NCBI GenBank assembly: GCA_921293015.1 | Contig: OV121091.1 | Span: forward strand, 38,796,839 to 38,860,838 | DNA from: Phorcus lineatus | Lineage: Eukaryota; Mollusca; Gastropoda; Trochida; Trochidae | Reading direction: 5' to 3' | DNA: 64,000 bases | Shown here: positions 12,001-21,000 of the stretch, piece by piece | Numbering within the stretch: the stretch's first letter is position 1 | How the letters are laid out: every line of letters begins with the position of its first letter | The notes under the pieces: generated by a model | Database searches by the model: none | What the model was told of the DNA's origin: nothing | The model's input: only the letters and a program-made list of their open reading frames with translations | Made by a program: the position numbers and the translations under genes

Positions 12001-15000
12001 TTACATCTAAAAGGACATCGTGCAAGCAAAAGACCTCACCTCCTGTATTGAAAATTCGGCAAATCACAACCACCCAGGGCGTTGTCAACAGGGCTCTAGC
12101 TGCATTGAAGAGACAGAGACTGGAAAGTATAAAAAGAAATCTGCACTCCCTCTCATCACATCTTTGTATTAAATCGGAATGGAACAGGTCATCTGTCCGG
12201 ATTGTGGGAAGTCCTTTTCAAGAAAAGATGTTATGTATCGACATAGGAGGAATATACACTCGCACACAGCTACGCCGCCACCACCGCCGCCGCCACCACC
12301 GCCACCGCCGCCTCCTCCCATCTCAGTTACTTCAATGGCACCCTCGCCGCCGCCGCCGCCGCCGCCGCCTGGTTCAGTGACTTCTTATGCATCAAAGCCA
12401 TCGCCGTCACCGCCGCCGCCGCCGCCGCCGCCGCCTGGTTCAGTGACGTCTTATGCATCAAAGCCATCGCCGCCACCGCCGCCGCCGCCGCCGCCACCAC
12501 CGCCGCAGGAGCACCCATTCCAATTTCGTATAGCATCCTGTGGTCTTTTGGTCGGACCGAGCGGATCCGGTAAATCGACCTTTATGTTCAATGTACTACG
12601 ACAGGGACTGATCAAGCCCCAGCCCGACCATATCACCTGGTGTTATAATGTATGGCAACCTCTGTACGATCGTATTCTTCAAGTCTTACCCTTTGTGCAG
12701 TTTGTTAAAGGACTCCCTTACAATCTCGAGGATGAACATTACTTTGATGCCCACAAACAGAACGTGTTGATCCTGGACGACTTCCTGGCTGAAGCCAAGA
12801 ATGACAAGCGAATCTCTCGTCTGTTTACTCAAACTTCGCACCACAAAAATGTACTGATCTTTTTACTCCTGCAAAACCTGTTCCCCAGAGGCAAGGAATC
12901 TCGTGATATTGCTCTTAATTCACATTACGTGACCCTCTTTAATTCACCCGTGGACAGACAGCAAGTTAAGGTATTTGCTAGGAGAATATTCCCTGATGAT
13001 GTCACTAAGTTCATGAGTTTATACGAAAAAGCCATTGAAACACCTTATGGAAACTTAACAGTGGACCTTAAACCTGGTACAAGCGAGAAGAACAGACTCC
13101 ATCCCAACATCTTGTCTTCTACTACTACGGGCTATCGTCAGGAGGGTGGACCACTACACCTACCACAGCCAGAGATAAAAGACGTCTCTGTCGCCTCAGG
13201 TCATCAGTTGACTCAGGACATTGTAGCTGAACACACGTCTCTTGACGAAAACATTGAAACAGCATCCTGTTCCAGTGAGGAGTCTGGTCCGTTCACCATG
13301 GCTACAGCTTGTGCTGATTGTGGTGTCTTGATAGACAATATGCATGATCTCCAAAAACACATCAAATCGTGGTGTCCAGCAAATGATAATGGCTTGAAAA
13401 CCAAGAAGCGTAAACGGGTCATCTACGACACAGACAGTGAGGACGAGGGGATACAGGAGGCTTTACAGAAAGGCGGTGGAAGCAAAGATTCAAAACCATT
13501 ACCTCGTCACTGGAAGCCCATCAATGACATGACAGCCGAGGAGTGGCAAAACGTTGGTTTACAACGTATCTGGAGGCGGGTTTATGACCTTTATCAAAAT
13601 GATATGAAACTCACTAGGAAAAAGTACAAGCAGCGTGGCAGAACAGACGAATGGATTGATAGAAAAATGAAACAGCTGTGGGATGCTAAATTGTTGGAAA
13701 GTCTCAACAGCGTACTCGAGTTTACTCACTATTTCAAAGAGGCGCCTTTCTTTACACCAATCCTAATGAGTCTGGATGGCATAGACCCAGCTTCAGATCG
13801 AACCGTGATAAAGGAAAAGATCAGGCGCTTCATTAATCCTAAAATGAAGGACATTTCAACTCGTCTAGATCGACCGGAATTGGAAAGTGACATGGAATCA
13901 GACATGGCTCCTGATGAGACTACTGTCGATGATGAACAAAGTGATCAGGACTGATTTAAAACATCTGTTGTGAGCTAAACCAGCATCAGTTGACTCCCAG
14001 CCCTTTATGAGACAGGATGAGTCTACCTAACTTGCTTCACATCGTGAAAACACCACGTCCACTCAAGAGAAAGAATGACAAGAAAAAGACTATTTCCCTG
14101 TATGTCAAAGGTGTAATAAAACTTGGACCTCCTGGGCGACGAAAATTGAATAAGACAGAGGCCTTAAACTCTAAATGGTGACTTGATATATGACTCTGTT
14201 GACTTGGTTTTGTATCCCATTTGACAAGCAGATATTGAGAATGAATAAATTTTTTAAACTGCTGCCTTGTTTTGTTTTCTTTTGTTTGACACTGTTCATG
14301 TGTTAGAATCTAAGAAAAGACAAAAATATCATAACAAGAAATATATCATGATACATACTGATAAAGACTTTTATACATCTACCCGCGACACTCGCTTCGG
14401 AATAATGCTTGTATCTGCATCACGAGCCCCTAGCAAGTGGAGACCAAATCGTCTAGATCCTTGATTAGGGACCCCCTTATAGTGGAACACATCTTGACAG
14501 CACACGACTACCTGTTCATATTTAAAAGTAAACAGGCATTAAAAAAAAGAAAATACCTCTGTTCACATTAACAGTTATCAAAGTCAGCATTACTTCAATA
14601 TACAAATTATTTAAATCCTTAAATAAGTACAGCGGGAGTAACTTTGTATTCGCTCACTGGCTATAATTTATGTTCATAACAGTACAAGAGAGTACACTTC
14701 ATAATTATACGTCAATCTTATAATTCAAGGACAAGTTTGGTCCAGTTTTATATGTGAAAGGGGGGCAGGTGTTCACGCCAAAATGGCTACCAAATGATTT
14801 CATGGGAATTTCTAAAATGTGTTCTCTTACTATGGATGATTGGTTTTTTTTAATTGAGATTTTTTACATTATAAAGATATTACATTTAGCATTAAAGTAC
14901 ACTTATCAGTGAACACCTGAAAACATACAATTTCGAAAAACATGCTTCTTCCCCTATAAACATTGTAAAATATTGTTGTTTCTTTATAACACTAACAAGT

Positions 15001-18000
15001 ATCTATTACACTAGGGAGGTGAATTGTCAAGTGGACTCTGTTGTTCACACTTTGATGTTAAGCACGTTCCATGGATAGAGCTGACCAGGAAGTACACAAG
15101 AGAGTACACTTCATAATTATACGTCAATCTTATAATTCAAGGACAAGTTTGGTCCAGTTTTATATGTGAAAGGCTACCTGTTCATATTTAAAAGTAAACA
15201 GGCATTAAAATTAATAATAACTTTAAGGTATTACAAAGAGGTATCTTCCATTGTTATCTTTACAAGTCACACCTTCCATTGTTTCATGTCCACAAAGCTA
15301 GAGTCACAGTGCAGGACGTGACTTCTCACAATAGAGAGAGAGGGATTCAGTGTTAGCTTGTCCGTGTCAACCTTGTGGAATGTAGCACCTTGCTCACACA
15401 GTATACTTATATCAAACACGTTTTAATGTAATTATTCAACTTTTATATCATTTAAATAGTTAATTAAAGGATTCCTGTTTTATCAATCTATATTTTACAA
15501 TCGCTATTCATTCAATTCATATTGAGTTATTGATTATTGTTTATCATTAAATATTATCTAATTCATATTTTATTGCCTCTACTTCCGCCTCTCCCAAATT
15601 CCCTCTCCAAGTTGGATCAATTCCCACCTTCTATACTACTAGTATGTTTTCAATTATGATTGTGTGTATAGGACCCCCGGGGGAGCCAGCGGGCGTGTTC
15701 GTTAAAGAAGATCTGGGACGGAAGCTTGCCCTTCGTTGGACCCCCGGGTCGGATCACGGGGATACTGTACAGGCCTACAGGGTGGACGTCTCCAACAACT
15801 TCGACCCTACCTGGGTAACTCACATCAGAGGTGGGTGCCATTCTTACCACCGAAACATATGCTTCATTTGTATTAATTCAGAAATTTGTTTATAACACAA
15901 GTCTCCGATATTTGTAACCTCTATCAACCCCCTAACATAAGTTGTAACCCCCTATCAAATCTGAGATCTGCGTGTATTTCGCCTCTAATGAAAGCTTCAC
16001 ATATGCTTTGACTTTCACTTTTCCATTACTGCCATTTTAACTTAAATTTATCAAAAGTATTTAAAATCAATTACTCCCTGCATAAGTTCCATGTGTGTGT
16101 GTGTTGCAGAAGTGAAAGAGTTGGCGACCCAACTGGAGAACCTTCAGAACGAGGACCCCACCAAGAGGGGGACCACTATCGAGGGCCTTGGGGCCGGAAC
16201 ATCCTACAAGTTCAGGGTCACAGCCAGGAACAGGTTCGGCTGGGGGGAACCCAGTGTACCATCGAGTAAGAATGAATTAATGAATTAATTATTAACGAGG
16301 CACGCATAATGATACAAGGCATAAGTACGAAATGAATATACAAATTTCAATTCATTTAACCCTCATAAGGCCGAATAGACATTATGTAAGCTAGTAATTC
16401 ATAATAGATACATGCAAACTTATACATAGCGTGGTACATGCGTACTAAAAGCAATTTCGATTTTGAGATAGTTGCAATGGAGTGGACAGGTCCACCGGTT
16501 ACTGCACGGTTAGCATAAAACACCAATAATGTTTAAGTATAGAAAGCACGCCTCCGAGGTTGTGGTAGTAAATGTAAACACGAAAGCGAAATGGTAAGAA
16601 CATAATGCAGGATAGCTATAATAAATCTGCAGGGAATTGCAAGTAAAATGTTATTTTAGAAGTATGATAAAGGTAAACAAGTTTAGACATACATATATAG
16701 CCAGCTAGCATTTTGCTGCTGAACTTATAGGGACCTTATATAGTGCCCAAAAGTGTTACGCAAATTATCAATATTGGTTTTAGCTTTCATCATAATATTT
16801 TTCAAGAAAACAATATTGATTCACCCGCTTGTAAGAACGATAAACATCATCTCGTGTTAATTTCTTTATATCTTATTCAATAAATGTTCATATAAAAGTT
16901 TGCATCCTTTATTCAATAACATTTCGTGCATTTAATTACTTCTTATGTTGATTATTGTATCTTCCATTCAATTACTTCTAGTGTTAATATTTACGTCTTC
17001 CATTCAATTATTGCCTGTGTTAATGTTTGCATCTACCAATCCAATTTTTCCTATGTTACATTTAATGCTTGCATATTCAGTTTAACTCAATTACTACGTA
17101 CACTTATTGACGTTTGCATCACGATTCAGTAAAGTCTCATGTTGATGTTTGCATCTTTCATTCAATTACTACACCTATTGACGTTTGCATCACTATTCAG
17201 TAAAGTCTCATGTTGATGTTTGCATCTTTCAGTCAATTACTACACCTATTGACGTTTCGTCACGATTCAGTTACTTTTCGTGTTGATGTTAGCATCTTTC
17301 AGTCAATTACTAGACCTATTGATGTTTGCATCCGCGTCTTCCATTCAAATACTGTATCCAATAGCATTTGCATCTACGATTCAATCGCTGCCAATATTGA
17401 TGTTTGCACATAGACCTAGCATACAATCAGTTCTCATGTCAACTCATAATTCCAGAATGGATTCACATCGACTCAGCGGCGCCTGTTGTTGCCCCGCCCT
17501 ATGTAGGGGGAGGTGGCGGTTCAGTGGGACTCCTGAGAATAACATGGGAGGTAGGTTATTATGTCATATTTGTATTACTACGCAAGAACTATCTCTCTGA
17601 GAAACAATGCTTTTTTGCATTTGAAATATGGATTCAGAAGATGTATAAAGATGTTATATATTACTTGTCATAATACCTATAGTGATATCAAGTGGATATC
17701 GAATGAGTTTACTATGATTAATTTAAATCACATTACTATTTCATTCTCGATCACTCCATACCCTTTAAATTCATACTCATTTTGCGCTCAACTGCTTTTC
17801 TATAGATAGTTACAAAAATTTAAATTTGTGGATATCAGATAAATGCAAAACGGATAAATGAACTATTCCAGCCTCTGGCCCGGAAAGACTGGGGTAGTAA
17901 ACAAGTGAATTACTCGGTGTACCACAGGCTGAAAACCCAGTACGATGACGGTGATACGTGGATCAAGGTCAGTCGTCAAGGAACATACAGTGTAGATGTC

Positions 18001-21000
18001 GTTGAAGTTGTCTTCAGATGCATGTAGTTACAGATCTGCGATATATGTTGTCAAACCGGAAAACTCAGCAATAACTCACCGAGGAACTCGCAAATATCAC
18101 TTACCTGACAATTGATTTAATGTAGATAAAGAAAAGTCATACCTCACACCTTGTATGGAAGAGGGTGATTGGCACCTACAAACGGTTATGATGTTGAAAC
18201 AGCGTCAAATTAATAGAATCAAATAAATGTTGATATCATGCACATTTGTATAGATAGGTATTTGGTGGTCTCATCACTGTGGAGGATGCTTGCACTGAAA
18301 CTTTTTCTTTCTAAGAAAATTTTTTCTCACTTGTTTAAATACAATTTTTGATATATTTACATACAAAAATATACATTAAAAAATCAACGAATACTAAAAA
18401 AACAATCGACGTATGTATTTCTGCATCCACCATAGCCATAGCCATCTGTGTAGTTATTATACGATCTGTTTTAGTTATGAATAAATAGTATGTTATAACG
18501 ACAGAACATTGTGCGTGGATGCAACCGACTAAGCAACTGGATCCCCGAGTTCTACACCCTCGTCGCGAGAAACAACTACTACCGGCAATATGAGGTCAAA
18601 GTCCAGGGGTTCAATAGCTATGGAAGTGGACCAAACTCTTCTATAGCCGTGGTTTATTCGGCTGAGGACAGTAGGTTTCATATATCATTTATTCTAAAAT
18701 ACTTTATTTTGAGAGCTGTATAATTGACGTTATAACTGCATCTGAAACTAAGGTTGAAAGGGCACTTTTGGATTAATAAGTAATGAGTTACTAACTTTAG
18801 CCAGCCTTAGCTTTAGCAACGTAAAGAGATAAAATCATACACGCCCACTGGAAAGTAATCAAGCTCTGTGAAAGGGAAGACGCAGCTGCAAGAATTATCT
18901 TCAAATGTCCCAAATTTGACCACTAAAGCCCTCTTCTACATCAACTTCACTGGCTTCCAGTTGCTGCCCACATTGACTACAAACTCCCAGTTCTAGCCTA
19001 CAAATGTTTCACTAACACTGCTCCATCATACCTGACAGAACTACTACCTGTTTACTGCCCACAACGCACATTAAGATCTCAAGATAAAGTCTGTTTGTCA
19101 CCCCTAAAGTAAAATCCTCAACCTTTGGCAAAAGAGCTTTCTCCTACTCGGCATCAACCAAATGGAACAATTTACCAGACCACCTAAAATCTGCTGCCAG
19201 CCTTTCATTCTTTAAGTCTCAACTTAAAACTCACTTGTTTAAAGAATACTATATCTTATATATCGTCCTGGCCCATGAGCGCAAAGAGCACCCTGTGTGA
19301 AGTTCTGCGCTATATAAAGAATGTATTATTATTTGTTGTTATTATAAAACAAATGAATGGGTATTTAATAATTAACTTATCAAGAATTGGGTAACTATTT
19401 GGCATGGTAATTTTGACTCCTCGTGCTGTAAATCTTCACTCCGAAGATGTTTCTAGTTCAGTCTCATTAAAATTGAATTAAAAAGCTCCACTACGTTACG
19501 CTTAACTTCTTGCAGCAATATTATATTTTATTTCGATGACATTGTTTCTAGTTGGGTATTTGTCATTCTTGAATGAGTAATTTATTTCAGTATGATTTCT
19601 ACTATTTTATTCTTTTTTCTTCAAGTGCCAGTTGCCACTCCCTCGAATGTGTATGCGCAGGAGCAGAACGCAACTTCCGCCCTGGTGTACTGGAATTCGG
19701 TGCCGGATGATCGGCTCGACATGAAGGGTCGCGTCCTTGGGTACCAGGTAGGTTTGAATTGTAACACTTAACTGTAATCAATAAACAAAATTGTAAAATA
19801 ACCTTTTAACGAACGGTTCGACGTTGTTTACTCCTTTGCATGTTTGGATGAGACCCAACGTCCTGAATCTGTATTCTTCATTTATAAATAATAAGTAATA
19901 TTGTGAATATAACGTCAGTTAATGCATTAATGATTGTTTCCAAACTCTATATGCCAACCTAACTGCCTGTTAGTCTGCTTGTCAACGAACACGTTTACAC
20001 TTTTCTATAAGTGTTGTAATATCAGTGATAGACTTTTGATACTTCCCGTGTGATGAGACCTTTCAGATGAAGTGATATTTGTTTACCTCGTGACCTCCAT
20101 CTTAGCAAAAGAAACATTTTCCACACAAATTAACCTTGGCTGTTACTTTTTATATATCAGTGATATGCGACTTATACTGGTCACGCGTATCATCTGGTGA
20201 GAGTTTAGATGAGGTTATAATGTTAATGTGACCTTTACATTTTATTGTTCTAATCATGTCAATTTTGAGGTGCATACTTCGTGGTAGGTAGGTAACATCT
20301 TTCTCGTGAGGTCAGAGTTATTGGTCTTTTGCTCGTTCCGTTCAACCTTTCTAATAAACGTTAACTTTAGCTGAAATTTTGTCAAGAAATTCTTATATAT
20401 TTAAAAAAGATTGATACTTTATATGCTGATCCCTTTTAGCGTACCGTTTTAAATAAGGTTAAAATATTTACCTTATTACCATTTGCTCTTCCTTTCGAAC
20501 TTTGAACTTTGGTACCAAATCCATCTTGGTTTTTTTCAAACAGATCAATTACTGGCTAGATGGAGAGTCCTACAATGATGCCCGCTTCATCCGCCATTAT
20601 GGTCAAAGGTCCTCCGGTCTGATCATCGGCTTGACGCCAAACACTGACTACTGGTGCAATGTAAACGTCTTCAACAAGGCGGGGCTCGGACCCAAGAGTG
20701 AGAACTGGTGGTACTCGACTTACTATCAAGGTACTCTAATATTTACCCTAGTTGTAGTTTCAGTGGGTAGTGGGGTCATTCTAAGAAATCTAAGTCTTAG
20801 TCTGGCATGTACCTCAAAGTCTTAGAAGTTATGGATACCGTGATCAAGGATGCTAAGTTCAAGGTATTTTTGGTAAATGCAGTCATACAAATCTGAGTCT
20901 AATTACTCTCAGATTTTATGTTTCAGCCCCGGTGATGTACCCAGAATTTGTAACGGTGAATTCCGAAGGTCCCTCTAGTCTGCTGGTGTCCTGGCGCGGG

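Larger units (their letters stand above)
10144..15646. mobile_element. Short Polinton/Maverick-like element with target duplication
   Basis: The element spans 10150-15640 (5,491 bp) and is flanked by the 6-bp duplication AGTATG (10144-10149 and 15641-15646). It starts with AG and has 1,269-bp terminal inverted repeats. A 6-bp duplication, AG termini and long inverted repeats are Polinton/Maverick hallmarks. The unique core of about 2.95 kb holds a 591-residue packaging-type ATPase, two or three small basic ORFs and an AATAAA signal. Polymerase B, retroviral-type integrase, adenain-like protease and capsid genes are absent, whereas full elements are 15-20 kb. It is therefore non-autonomous for replication and integration. 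The two arms differ at only a few bases where I compared them, so insertion is recent. It sits in a contactin intron. Confidence 0.88.

Noticed and set aside
12327..12536. Minus-strand alanine-rich frame
   Set aside because: It is the complement of the proline codon repeats in the ATPase ORF.
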